Assembly: GCA_003427395.1 (NCBI GenBank)
Contig: BFEA01000652.1
Coordinates: forward strand, 287,828-321,873
Origin: Chara braunii
Lineage: Eukaryota > Streptophyta > Charophyceae > Charales > Characeae
DNA: 34,046 nt
Direction of reading: 5' to 3'
Shown here: positions 19,240 through 29,128 of the stretch, piece by piece
Layout: every line of letters starts with the position of its first letter
Position numbering within the stretch: the stretch's first letter is position 1
Program-made: the position numbers and the translations under genes
Notes under the pieces: model-generated
The model's database searches: none
What the model was told of the DNA's origin: nothing
What the model saw: the letters and a program-made list of their open reading frames with translations, nothing else

Positions 19240-20822
19240 TTGATGACCGAGCTCCCTGCGAGGGTGAAGCTGTCTGTCCGACGTCCGTGTGGGGCGGCCG
19301 GGTTGGGCAGCCTCTTTCGCAAGTCGCTGTTTTTCGTAATGCGCGACGAGAGATGCTGTCGCCTTCAGGTCAGCTCGTGAAATCCAGCATGTGTCGTTGG
19401 GATCGCATTGCTTGAATGTGACTTTGTACTGCATCGGTTTGTTGCCGTGCTTGCCATGAGCGCGGACACGGTCGACCACTTGGTGACCATCCATTGAAGG
19501 AGGGTGGTGTGACCGTCTGCCTGGGAAGTCCGCTGCGGAGGCTGGGGTGTAGACTGCCAGCTTCAAAGCGTGAAATACTGGGTGGACCGTCAAATGCGGG
19601 GGAATCTCGATCACGAACGAGGGACTCAAGGGGTCGTCGCCAGCTGCTGAAGTGACCTTCCATGGCCCAAACCACTTAGGGAGGAGCTTGCACGAGACGT
19701 GCTTCTCAAGCGCGAATTCCTCGGAGGTGACCCAAACAAGGTCGCCGACACGGATTGGACATGGGATGTGACGCCGGTTCGCTTGCTGCTGCATACGGAC
19801 CTGAGCCTTTTGCATATTTGTGTGGGCTTTGGCCAGCAGCTCCCTGTACTTCCATGTCGAAGCGGGGGAGCAAGCGGCGTCCATATCGGCAGCCCGTGGA
19901 AGCAAAATGTCTGCGAAGAACTCAATGTCGGCAAGGCGGTCAACACAGTCCTGATGATCCGGGCGGGTGTGTGGAGCATCATCTGCGCAGTCTGGTGCGC
20001 ACGTTCGGTTTGCCCATCCGTTTGGGGATGCCACGCGGAACTCGGTTTCATGCTGGTTCCGGATTCCACCATGAGTGTCGTCCAAAAGACTGACATGAAA
20101 CAAGTGTCGCAGTCTCTGACGATGTCTTCCGGGACACCGTGCCTGCAAAACCAGCTGGTATGCAAGAGTCGTGCTAGCTCGGGAGCCGTCGCATGATACT
20201 TGCATGGAAGAAATTGAGCGTACTTGCTCAAACGGCCGATGACCGTGAGAATACCATCATGGCCAAGGTGATCGCGAGGGAAAGGACCGGTCACATCCAT
20301 AGCAATGGAGAGACCTGGTTCCCGATGACTCGGCAATGGTTTCAGTTCGCCGTACGGGGGCTGATGGTGCCCTTTGTTCTAGTGGCAAACTGCACATGAC
20401 TGAGTGTACCGGTTGACGTCGTTGATGATGTCCGACCAGTGAAAACGCTGGCGGAGTCGTGCAAGTGTGTGTGCGACGCCAAGGTGTCCTGCCAGCTGCG
20501 AATCGTGGTATTCGCCAAGGAGACGAGTGCGCAAGATGCGGTCTTGGGGAACACACAAAAAATACTTGCCTCGCGTATGGAGAAGCAAGTAGCCGTCGAC
20601 AATGCGATAATTGCTTGCCGGCTGGTGATCCGATGATAAGTCCGTGTAGAGTGTGGAGAATCCCGGATCCGACTTGTAGCTGTACGAAATGCTGTTGCAG
20701 CTCCTCGTCGAGGCCGAATGTGGAGTGCACCAAGGCGCAAAGATCGGGTCTTCGCGAGAGAGCATCCGCTGCCTTGTTCGAGGGGCCAGGAATACGCTTG
20801 GAGGTGAAGTCGAACTGGTCAA
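19240..20822 (-). pseudogene. Gypsy integrase and chromodomain-like tail (minus-strand element)
   Basis: The first segment (20822-20379) carries the HHCC zinc region: EYHDSQLAGHLGV, RFHWSDIINDV, SCAVCH, closed by a stop near 20379. The same frame continues with MDVTGPFPRDHLG (first catalytic Asp), VRDCDTCFMSVFW (second Asp; Arg-Asp-x-x-x-Phe context altered) and HPQTDGQTERAHQ (catalytic Glu). A frameshift near 20060-20010 moves into the 20205-19216 frame. That frame has DLVWVTSEEFAL, KLLPKWFGPWKV, HPVFHALKL and the chromodomain-like stretch PPSMDGHQVVDRVRAHG ... MQYKVTFKQCDPND. The chromodomain-like end is thought to target insertion to marked chromatin. All catalytic residues are visible, but the frame is split. 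Confidence 0.85.
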
Positions 20823-21660
20823 TGAAATACATCCAGCGACCGATCGTGCTGCTCACCGTGTCTTGCGTCTAGTAATAAGTCAACGGATTGTTGTCCGTTG
20901 CCCACGTGAATCGCCGACCCCCGAGGAGAAAGGGACGCCAACACTCAAGTACCGTGACAAAAGCTAGCAGTTCCTTCTTCTTCGCATCATCAAGGGAATT
21001 GATGGGCGGCACCTTTTGGCTGAAGTACTCAACAGGATGCCCGTCTGTGCCGTCATGCTGTTCCAAAACCGCGACAATGCCGTAGCCGGAAGCATTCGTA
21101 GTCACTTTGGTTGGCAAGGTCAGGTCATAGATGCTCAAGACGGGAGCTTGAAGCAAAGCAATCTTCAGCGTATGGAACGCGTGCCAGGCTTCGTCATTGA
21201 ACTCGAGGGGCACCAAGGGGGACTGAAGTCGCGACAATGGTGCAGCGATTTGTTGGAAGTTCTTGATGAAGCGCATGTAGTATGATGCTCAGCCGAGAAA
21301 GGAGCAGACGTCGGTAGTACACGCGAGGTCCAGCCAATCGTGAATGGCTTGTACTTCGTCCGCGAGCGGACGAATGCCTTGCGGCGTAACGTAATGGCCC
21401 AAATACTCCAGCTCTTGTTGGGCAAACTCGCACTTGTCGCGGTTTGCCTTGTACTTGGCAATACAGAGCCGCTCCAAAACAGCGCGAAGGTGCTCGTCCA
21501 GCGACCGGCTATAAACCAAGATGTCATCAAGGGAAACGAGTACGGTGCGGTCGAGCAGGTTGCGAAATTCTGTCATCATAGCCGCTTGGAAAGTAGTCGG
21601 GGCATTGGTGAGACCGAATGGCATGACGGAATGGCATGACGATCCACTCAAAGTGCCCAT
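20750..21660 (-). pseudogene. Gypsy reverse transcriptase (C-terminal half) and RNase H
   Basis: MPFGLTNAPTTFQAAM and VLVSLDDILVYSRSLDEHL give the palm of the RT. The usual aromatic before Leu-Asp-Asp is Ser here, which a single base change explains. ELEYLGHYVTPQGIRPLAD and FLG follow, then a TGA near 21287. The same frame resumes with YYMRFIKNFQQIAAPLSRLQ. RNase H follows: KVTTNASGYGIVAVL, where Asn replaces the first catalytic Asp, then KELLAF and ATDNNPLTYY with the later Asp. A TAG ends this part near 20869, after which SSTIGRWMYFIDQF and PSNKAADALSRRPD continue in the same frame. The enzyme is inactive by stops and by the Asp-to-Asn change. Confidence 0.88.
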
Positions 21661-23188
21661 ACCACGTCTTCAACGCGGTCTTGTACCGTTCTCTTCGGCG
21701 GATTTCGATCTGGTCATAGCCTGATTTGAGGTCCAGCTTCGAGAAGTACTTGGCGCCGCCTAGTCGCTCGAGGAGATCATCGATCCGCGGGACAGGGCCG
21801 GCGTTCTTGATCGTTTGCGCGTTACGTTTCCAACAGTCGATACACAAACGAAGGTCCTTGTTCTTCTTCCAGACGAAGAGAACGGGAGCACCGTATGGTG
21901 AACAGCTAGGGCGAATCCAGCCCTTGGCCAAGAGATAGTCTAGTTGTGCCCGAAGCACTTGAAGCTCCTCTTCGCTCATTCGGTAAATGCATCCGTGCGG
22001 AGGTACAACGCCGCCCTCGAGAGTGATCCCGTGGCGTGTGGGCCGGTCCGATACTACTCCAGCGGGAGCTTGGAAGACATCCTCATAGCTGTCCAAAAAC
22101 TCAATGATGCGTGGGTCCGATGTGTCCGTCTTGGGCTGATCAACGGGTGGGAGGGAGTGAAGAAAACAGATGCCCATCTCCTCGATGTCGTGCCGGCTGA
22201 TGGATTGGCGAATGCTCGCCGCGGAGACCACGTGACAACCAATCGAAGGATGCGGAAGCGGCACCGTACGCGGGACTAGTTCGCCACGCCGATCACGAAC
22301 ATTAACGGTGCATAGGAAAAAGTTTACCGGATGGTCTTCGCTTTGCAGCCACGACATGCCTAAGATCATATCGAACTTAGTATCCAAGATGTCAAATGAC
22401 ACTGCCTCGCATGCTAGCGGGGCAAAGTACACGGGCACGGAATCAACACAGCGGTCTATTGACTTTTGCGTGTGACCATCGGCCAACGTGATGTGCGTAG
22501 GCTGACTTTTCCTTCGAACGCGTGGGCCAAGCCCGGCGCGTGCCATAAAGTCTTGGTTGATGTAGTTGCGAATCGCTCCACAATCGATCAAGGCACAACA
22601 GATCGCCTTTCCGACCTGAATGCGGATCAAGAGGAGCGGAGCGTCGCTGTCGATGTACCGTTGCATTGCGTGCTCGCGGTCGATCTTCACCAGATAACTG
22701 CGAAGGTCAACAACCGCTACTCCGTCATCCGTCGATGGAGGTGGTACTACAGCGTGCAAGTATTCGCGCAAATGTGCCATCAGGGCGTTGTAATGCGGTG
22801 TTGGCAACGAACCGGTGGAGGGAAGAGGCGACCATTGGAAGTCCTCAACCGCCAACGGGTCGAGTTCCTCAAGACTCGCCCAAGTTGACGAATCCTCCGA
22901 TAGAAGGGCTGGCGAAGCAACCGGTTCGTTGTCCGACGGCGGTAACACCGCGCACGCGCTTGAATCTTGCATATGGAGAGGCTGGTTCAACAGCGGGACC
23001 AGCTGGACAACATAGTTCTCGAAGTCAATCTGAGAACTTGCGACTGCCGCCGTATCCCTGGACGTGAGAGAGGCTGCTAGCAAGGCAGCCGAGTCCAGCG
23101 GACTGGGAAGTGATGTCGCTGCACTTCCCACGATGCTCAGTTTCCCGAGCCTGGACGCTTGACATTTTCTTTGTCCTTGTCCTGGCAT
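21527..23188 (-). pseudogene. Gypsy protease and N-terminal reverse transcriptase
   Basis: This is the longest open frame of the element (553 codons). Residues about 1-160 are Ser/Leu-rich Gag-Pol linker. About residue 195-215 is the aspartic protease region ALIDCGAIRNYINQDFM (DCGA where many families have DTGA), with FDMILGMSWL further on. RT starts near residue 380: IYRMSEEELQVLRAQLDYL, KGWIRPSCSPYGAPVLFV, LRLCIDCWKRNAQT, and KLDLKSGYDQIEI with the first catalytic Asp, ending HFEWIVMPF. There a 13-bp tandem duplication (21616-21641) throws the frame. The remaining codons to 21527 are out of frame. Confidence 0.88.
21616..21641. repeat. 13-bp tandem duplication breaking the gypsy RT
   Basis: GAATGGCATGACG occurs twice in direct succession. 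Removing one copy would join VMPF to GLTNAP in a single frame, so this event explains the frameshift at this point. Confidence 0.95.
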
Positions 23189-23575
23189 GTACTAGTGATC
23201 TGTTTGGTGTTGTTGCACCATAAACAGCATCCTCATCTCTTCCCTAACTTGAACATGTCTTCGGTGATCCCAAACTTGGTCCATGGTGACTGTCTCGCTC
23301 ATCCGCCGATGCTGTTTTCACCTTATGTCTTCCCCCACGGGGTCTTGAGCGTTGCGGTGGTATTGTTGCCGCCACATCTCCATCACTTGATGTTGAAGCG
23401 GCTGCGTGGTCCTCACTAGATCCTTGCTGGATCGCTGCTACTTGCGGCGTCCGCTGACCTTTGTCTTTCTCCACGTAACCGGGTTGTTGGCGGGTCTCAT
23501 TGGTCGCTCGCCGGTTACCTTGTACAGGCGGCCTGGGAGGGTTGTTTGGGTCCCAGGCGGCCCCTATAAATTATC
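23189..23575 (-). pseudogene. Gag C-terminal remnant of the minus-strand gypsy element
   Basis: On the minus strand, frames give a Pro/Arg/Gln-rich stretch (AAWDPNNPPRPPVQGNRR, about 23572-23519), continuing to QQPGYVEKDKGQRTPQVAAI and a Ser/Asp/Ala-rich part to 23244. It then stops and shifts into the protease frame near 23188. Gag coats the RNA in the particle; this piece looks like the region after the nucleocapsid knuckle. No complete zinc knuckle is seen. Upstream of about 23575 the frame has several stops, which I take as the truncation point. Confidence 0.5.
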
Positions 23576-23591
23576 GTTGTCATCTTTGGGC

Positions 23592-23615
23592 CCCGGTTTG
23601 GAAGACCAAACCGGG
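23592..23615. other. Perfect 10-bp-stem hairpin
   Basis: CCCGGTTTGG, AAGA, CCAAACCGGG: a perfect stem with a four-base loop just upstream (in element sense) of the truncated gypsy Gag. No U-run follows on either strand. Confidence 0.9.
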
Positions 23616-23683
23616 CTGAGACGGCAGCTAGAGTGACTACGGTGGGTGAATTTAAAAAATCCATTCGGCCTGCGTTCGACTTT

Positions 23684-23811
23684 CAAAATCCGACATCCCA
23701 CTGATCCCGCCCCGCTCGTTGCGTCATCCACAATTCCACACTGCCATCCGCTCAGTCAGCACTGTCAAGAACCTTAGTCATAATTTTGACGCAACGGGAT
23801 GTCGGATTTTG
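23684..23811. repeat. 16-bp inverted repeat pair
   Basis: CAAAATCCGACATCCC (23684-23699) and its exact reverse complement GGGATGTCGGATTTTG (23796-23811) bracket 96 bp. This could be a small non-coding inverted-repeat element. No target duplication is obvious. Confidence 0.75.
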
Positions 23812-23995
23812 ACGTCATAATTTTGTGAGACAGAGAGAGTATATGTGTTTTGTCATATTTGCTATACACCCAAAACAAAAGCATGACTGTGCCAGACTGT
23901 TTTGTCGGACTTTTACCGACTCATCAGGAGGTTGAAATCTCGACAGTCTGCCCAGGATGCAATTGATTGATGGATAAGCACTCACCACATCGCCC

Positions 23996-23998
<3 letters not shown>

Positions 23999-24052
<54 letters not shown>
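23999..24052. repeat. (TG)n(AG)n microsatellite
   Basis: About 19 TG units are followed by about 8 AG units. Confidence 0.97.
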
Positions 24053-25233
24053 CTTCCGGCTCTAATCTCCTCTGAAGTTTGATGTTTAAACTTTAAAGCG
24101 TTTTTAAATATGTTTCCGACTTTTTTCTGTATTGCTGCGTCGTGTTGAACGTCGGATTCGCGCTTGGATGTTGGACTTTTTTCTGCTGCTATTGCAGCCT
24201 GGACTATGACTGCGTGCGATGAGTACATTGCATATGGGAAGCTGGGTGACCAGTCGTTAGGGACTATCTCGTACGGCCTCTTCGAGTGAGTGAGTTGAGT
24301 GAGAGGCCGAAGTAAATACAAGAAAATGCAAGAGCGCCCATAGGATCACGTATACAGACGATTTAGTTTTATACTTCGTTGCAAGTATCAGTTCCCGATG
24401 TTTGGGACCAGTTTCAAATACTGAAAGTTTCAGATTGTGTTTGTCTGTACACTGGTGCCTGTTCAACATGGCATTGCTTGTTTTGTAGTACTTGCTTGGT
24501 ACTTATACAAACAGGTTTGATAGATGGGCTCATCCGGTTGCCGTTTTTTGTCCTTTGAACAGCTTCCGCTTTTATGATCGGCTCTACCATTATCCATTTG
24601 GAATTTTGGAGTCTTGATGGCATGGACTGACACCAACCACAGTTTCCATGACAGTCCACCCTTGTCATTGCAGTTGGTGATACCAGTTTTTACTGCAGAT
24701 TCACTCCTCGACCTACATTTGTAAGCAAAGCTCGCGTCCTTCACAAGCCAAACGAGGATGCCGCTCATTGTCCCAAAGTGCCTATATGTCATTTTCCCAC
24801 ATATTTCCCTTGCGGTTATCAATTGCCACTTGTTATGTTCGAGTGCCTACGACTTTTCTTACCCCCAATCGACATGACCGCCCCCAATGCACTATCAGCT
24901 GTGAAAAAAGCACACCCTCTCTGCTGGTAGCAGTTGCGAATTGTCGTTCGCAACAAGATTGGTCGGAAGCTCCATACGTTAATTTAATAATTTATTTCTG
25001 TCGTTCTCATGCTCGCGCGCATAAGAACAGAGACCATTTTCTGGACTGTTGGTTTTGTACTTCAAACTCTCGTCAACGCTACCAGGGAATCATACCACAT
25101 CCGTTTCTCACCCCTAAAGTCTACTGTCACACGTGCCCAGTTCGTGTACTTTCTCGAGTAAAGTTCTGACAGCCACGGTGAGCCACCATTAAAATCTCAT
25201 ACTCAGTTACTCCATACAAAATATACCTCCGCT
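24053..25233. other. Unassigned region, no convincing gene
   Basis: The longest frame is 119 codons on the minus strand (24463-24822, MITAREICGKMTYRHFG ...) with several Cys and basic residues. I recognise no family, and no splice sites clearly extend it. A plus-strand frame of 133 codons overlaps its upstream end. I see no repeat partner within the window. Confidence 0.4.
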
Positions 25234-25341
25234 ACCCCCCCTCTGTCTCCGTCTCCATCTCCGTCTCTTTGTCTCTCCGTCTCTCTGTCTCTCCGTCTCT
25301 CCGTCTCTCCGTCTCTCTGTCTCTCCGTTTCTCAGTCTCCG
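25234..25341. repeat. GTCTCTCC-type short tandem repeat
   Basis: About a dozen irregular units of GTCTC(T/C)C(C/T)/GTCTCTCT make a pure pyrimidine-G tract. Apparent serine/leucine-rich ORFs across it are artefacts of the repeat. Confidence 0.95.
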
Positions 25342-26306
25342 TACCACTTCTTTACGGCTTCATTGTCTTTGTGCCGAGGATGACTGGCAAGTTTTGTGAA
25401 GAATCCGGCAGAGATTACGCGTATAGGATCACAGACAAGTTCTTTTTTCGTCAAGAACACGACAGAGTTTACGTACGCTCTAGGGGGACAACGGTCGGTG
25501 TAGCCATGCGTCTTAACAGGCATTTATTGTTTGCATAAGTCAGACAGAGGACTGAGAAAAACATATTTAGTATTTACATAATTATTGGGTATTAAGAACG
25601 AGTCTCACGTCATATCGATAAGGTGTGTCCAAATGAATTCTATCGTACCCGACGACGGATCATCAACATGCGCTAATGTCCTCAAAGCTCTCAGCTGGAG
25701 AAGGGCCAGCGTCAATATATGTTGTTCGTCCTCGTTCAGCCCCTCCATGGGCCAAGGCATTCACAAGCCACATTCATGTATGATTGCATCACCCGCTGCG
25801 TAATGCGGTTCTGCACACACAGACATGCACATATATTGCAAAATGAGAATGTGTGGTCGTTCGTCCGTTATTGGCAGGAAGAACTCTGTATAGGGTGCAA
25901 AAGACTTTCCCGAACGAGTACACCAATTTGCGGATCATGAACACACAAGACTTTACCGAACTATCGTCTGACATGAACACGATGACAGAAGTCGGTGCTA
26001 ACATTTTCGACCTGTATTATTATTTTTTTTTGCAGTTATACTATGATAACTCAACTGCATGACTGGCAAAAAAAAAATTTGCAGTCTAACTTGGAAAAGT
26101 TTTCAAGTACATCGGACTGTGCAAGCGAGAAGGATTTGCCAAATGTATGTTGTCGGTGTCTTTTCGCTGACGAACAGATGTGAGGTTGACGACTCCTCGG
26201 TAAATTACTACGTGTGATTTCAGTAATGCGTGCCTGTTGATGAGCGCAGGGGCATCAAATCACTATCAATGAGAGGAGGAAAAGGTCGCAACATGCATGT
26301 TAGCAC
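25342..26306. other. Unassigned region
   Basis: Only short frames without domains on either strand; no RNA gene or element boundary is recognised. Confidence 0.4.
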
Positions 26307-26308
26307 TA

Positions 26309-26532
26309 CCTTCTTCCCCCGAATACAACGCACGGTCATTACAGCTGTATTTGAGGCATCTTTCAGTCTAAAAAAATACAGCTATAATGACTGTACGGCG
26401 TACACTGTATTCGGGGGCTTCTTCCCCCGAATACAACGCACGGTCATTATAGCTGTATTTGAAGCATCTTTCAGTCTAAAAAAATACAGTAATAATGACT
26501 GTACGGTGTACACTGTATTCGGGGGAAGAAGG
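26309..26532. mobile_element. Dimeric palindromic MITE flanked by TA
   Basis: The ends are exact inverted repeats (CCTTCTTCCCCCGAATACA at the left; its complement TGTATTCGGGGGAAGAAGG at the right). TA is present immediately outside both ends (26307-26308, 26533-26534), as for Tc1/mariner or Stowaway-type insertions. Inside are two head-to-tail units, 26309-26417 and 26418-26532, each itself a long imperfect hairpin (ATTATAGCTGTATTT facing AAATACAG-TATAATGAC). Nothing is encoded; a mariner-like transposase elsewhere would have to move it. A single-unit relative is at 27711-27801. Confidence 0.88.
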
Positions 26533-26639
26533 TAGCGATCATCTCTGGTCTCCTCTGCGTTAAGAATCCTTTGTGTGGCAGTCTCTGCAGGACAGTTGTA
26601 CAGAATCCTTTCTGTTTCAATCTCTGTACCATCTTCGCT

Positions 26640-26696
26640 CAAATAGAACGCCCGGTAATTATAGCTGTATCGGGTGCAACTTCCAGTCTAGATACG
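26640..26696 (+). mobile_element. Degenerate fragment of the same palindromic MITE
   Basis: AACGCCCGGTAATTATAGCT, GTATCGGGTGCAACTTCCAG and TCTA match the left two thirds of the 26418-26532 unit with substitutions. The ends are not preserved. Confidence 0.6.
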
Positions 26697-26833
26697 GGGA
26701 TACTGACCAGGCGTTCTGTTTGGGTCAAGGCGGGAAGGCAATTTTTTCGCAGGACCAAACCTCTGAGATGTGGAATGCTGCAACACAAGTACGAGCAAGC
26801 GATCAGTCTTCTGCGCATGAAAAGTGCTGATTC

Positions 26834-26962
26834 ATTGTCGTTCTGGGTTTCAACTTTCCGCCTCGGTCTGCTCTTTTTTTTTTCTTTTTTTCTTTTTTAA
26901 TTGTCATTCTGGGTTTCAACTTTCAGCCTCGGTCTGCTCTTTTTTTTTTTTTTTTTTAATCT
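26834..26962. repeat. 67-bp tandem duplication with T-tracts
   Basis: ATTGTCGTTCTGGGTTTCAA ... CTCGGTCTGCTC plus a T-rich run at about 26834-26899 is followed by a near copy at 26900-26962 (ATTGTCATTCTGGG ...). Each copy ends in a T-run and TTAAT or TAAT. Confidence 0.9.
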
Positions 26963-27069
26963 GACAGCATAGCAAATCCATCGTCATTTGTCGGTCTAGG
27001 GTGCAGTGTCCATAATAGAATGCACGAGTGCATCCTTGCATTATTTAGGCCCTTGCTCCACTACTCATC

Positions 27070-27190
27070 ACATTCACAAAAGACGAAAATTTTGGCCGTG
27101 TATCTTTCCACGTTCTAACGGAAGGTTCTTACTCATTTTTGCACATTTGGTGACTGGTACAGCGAGGCCCATAGCAACCGTTCCAGAAGG
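27070..27190 (+). repeat. A-family repeat, copy without the 143-bp MITE
   Basis: CACAAAAGACGAAAA is joined directly to CGTGTATCTTTCCACGTTCT, then TTTTTGCACATTT and GACTGGTACAGCGA. The same words flank the 143-bp MITE at 32911-33208 (GCGCAAAAGACAAAA before it, GTGTATCTTTCCATGTTCT after it). This is a diverged paralogue that lacks that insertion. Confidence 0.65.
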
Positions 27191-27710
27191 TGTGGCACGA
27201 AACAAGGTGATCGAGATGTCTGCGAGAGCGATTCGGAGAGCGTTTCGGAGAGCGGTTTGACGGACAAGTGGGGAAGGGAAGAGGTGAAACATGGTGATAT
27301 ATCATTGAGAAAGTTAAAAAAGTTCTTCCCTCTAAGCGGGTGAACACGACTTAACACAAGTGGAGCGACTGGAGCGACGTGAGCGGATATGGGGTCGAAT
27401 TTAGAACCTGCCCAGGTGATTAACGGCAAATTTGAAATTTCCCACTGCATTCCATTTTTCCCACTGGATATCTGGTAAGTGCTCATTGCATTTCACATTC
27501 TCGTTTTTTTTTCAAGGAGATTACCTCTCCCAGGCGTCCGTCAGTTCTTACACACAGTGAGCTTGACTCCATATGAGCTTGAGTCACACAGATTACCGCT
27601 CTGTGTTTCGCAGAACATCGGTCCAATGCGAACCTACTTCAAGAGAACGGTGCCGCAACGACTCACTTTGGATTGTTCTCTGCAACCCAAGAACATGATT
27701 AGAATCGCTA
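27191..27710. other. Unassigned region
   Basis: No gene or element recognised. A small direct repetition of GCGA--GCGTTTCGGAGAGCG type occurs near 27226-27256. Confidence 0.4.
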
Positions 27711-27801
27711 CCTTCTTCCCCTGAATACAACGTACGTCGAACTGTCATTATATCTGTATTTAGACAGAAAGATACCCCAAATACAGCTTGGGGGAAGAAG
27801 G
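27711..27801. mobile_element. Single-unit palindromic MITE flanked by TA
   Basis: The left end CCTTCTTCCCCTGAATACAA and right end TTGGGGGAAGAAGG are inverted repeats, with TA just outside each (27709-27710, 27802-27803). The interior keeps CTGTCATTAT-TCTGTATTT. It is 91 bp long and belongs to the same family as 26309-26532. Confidence 0.85.
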
Positions 27802-28093
27802 TAGTAAGCACAGATCACCGTGGTGCAGTGAACACGTACTCAGGCCTTGTGTACAACAACAATTCTTTTGCTGTTTTCTGAGATGTTCTCAACGCATGAA
27901 ACAAGCCCGCTTCTGAGGGCGTCCTCACACTAGTACTTTCCTAAATGTATCTGACCCAGGGCTGGGCCGGCAACCAGCCGGTTCAGCTTGCCCGGTCCAA
28001 TCGGAGCCGGACCAGCCCGGGGGGGTGAACCGGGAAACCGGTTTTTTAACTTTTGAATTTTTTTTTTTTAATAAACTTTAATAAAGTCCAATT

Positions 28094-28126
<33 letters not shown>

Positions 28127-28170
28127 GGGGTGGATATCACGACCGGTACGATTCCACTTTTGAACACCGT

Positions 28171-28240
28171 GTCCTGGCTGTAGTGGTTAAGAGACTTGGC
28201 TCTTGAGGCTGAAGTCGCCGGTTCGAATCTGTGCTTACAT
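28171..28240 (+). repeat. tRNA-like (A/B box) sequence inside the hAT-like element
   Basis: TGGCTGTAGTGGTTAAGAGA (A box of Leu/Ser-tRNA type) and GGTTCGAATC (28220-28229, perfect B box) are spaced as in a tRNA. A cloverleaf is not complete, so a tRNA-derived SINE captured by the element is more likely than a tRNA gene. The SINE's 3' limit is unclear; a T-run begins near 28315. Confidence 0.6.
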
Positions 28241-29088
28241 GGAGGAGGACTTAGGCCCAGACGTACGGAATCCATACTACTGTTGAAATCCGGAATAAAA
28301 TTTTAAAGGTCCATATTTTTTTTTGGGTTGCCCCAGGGGTTGGTTGGTGGAGATATTATTGGGATATTCATGGAGGTGTCGCTTTCAGGGGGAGGGGTCA
28401 AGTAAGCAAGGTTACTTATCAAACCCCCTGTCACCCAAGAACTTCATTTCAGCAGCAGAGGGCATTCTGGACTACGACAACAGTCGTCCAAATCCTGCAG
28501 CTAAAAGAAACACGATACGAGTGGATCCTTGCCAAAACTTATAGCTTTTCCAGAGTATATCTCGACAGCAGAGAATTATGGGTGCAGGTTTCAGGTCGTG
28601 CAGGCAGAGCGTTTTCTGTTTGTTTGTTTTTTTTTACATACGCTGGGTCATCAATGTCCTTAGTCCATAAGTATCTCGCCTGACAGTCTGTCCAGATACA
28701 TGTATTGGAGCCAGGTCCATTCCAGATAGATTGAGCGAAAAATACAGCTTAGGTCCATTCTTCGGCTTGCACCTCAGACACAGCCGAAACCCAAACCCAA
28801 ACCCATAACTCTTTCCCCAGATCTTAGTGATGTTGCAGAAGCATATAACCTCAGGAGAGTCACTGTTCTTGCATACAACTCCCTCGTGGCTGAGAATGGA
28901 CGAGTATGTCCTGCCAATGGCTTCTAGTCCGTGGTTTGTTGGACCATACTATGCCAAATCGAAACATAGGGCCTGGTGGACCCCCAATTGTTTAGAAAAC
29001 ACGCCCGACAGTTGTCCCCCACTGATCTGCACAGATAAGCGGCGGAGATTCTCCGCTCCTTGTTTACCAGAAGTGGGTCCCAAAAAGA

Positions 29089-29090
<2 letters not shown>
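28241..29090. other. Interior of hAT-like element, unassigned
   Basis: No transposase motif. The plus-strand frame 28827-29126 ends in the poly-T tract and is not credible. AAACCC-type words occur at about 28786-28803. The sequence CCAGATACATGTATTGGAGCC near 28692 loosely recalls words of the ~129-bp MITE. Confidence 0.4.

Positions 29091-29128
<38 letters not shown>

Larger units (their letters stand above)
19228..23575 (-). mobile_element. Ty3/gypsy chromodomain-type retrotransposon, 5'-truncated and inactive
   Basis: Minus-strand order from high to low coordinates: end of Gag, protease, reverse transcriptase, RNase H, integrase, chromodomain-like tail, polypurine tract (19229-19240, AGGGGGGAGCG), LTR start. 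This is the Ty3/gypsy order. At the 5' side, Gag-like coding begins abruptly near 23575 after stops. No primer-binding site or second LTR is seen, so the element is truncated. At least three reading-frame changes and several stops separate the domains. The wording closely resembles gypsy polyproteins I remember from Chara braunii; that is recollection, not a search result. Confidence 0.88.

Noticed and set aside
19699-20196. Plus-strand ORFs of 112-165 codons overlapping the gypsy integrase.
   Set aside because: Shadows of the minus-strand pol coding sequence, which has clear catalytic motifs.
23592-23615. Rho-independent terminator.
   Set aside because: No T-run follows on either strand, and this is a eukaryotic retroelement.
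24463-24822. 119-codon minus-strand ORF as a real gene.
   Set aside because: No recognisable domain, no supporting splice sites, and chance length is plausible. Left as unassigned.
28171-28240. Functional tRNA gene.
   Set aside because: A and B boxes are good but the acceptor and anticodon stems do not pair convincingly, and it is embedded in a transposon.
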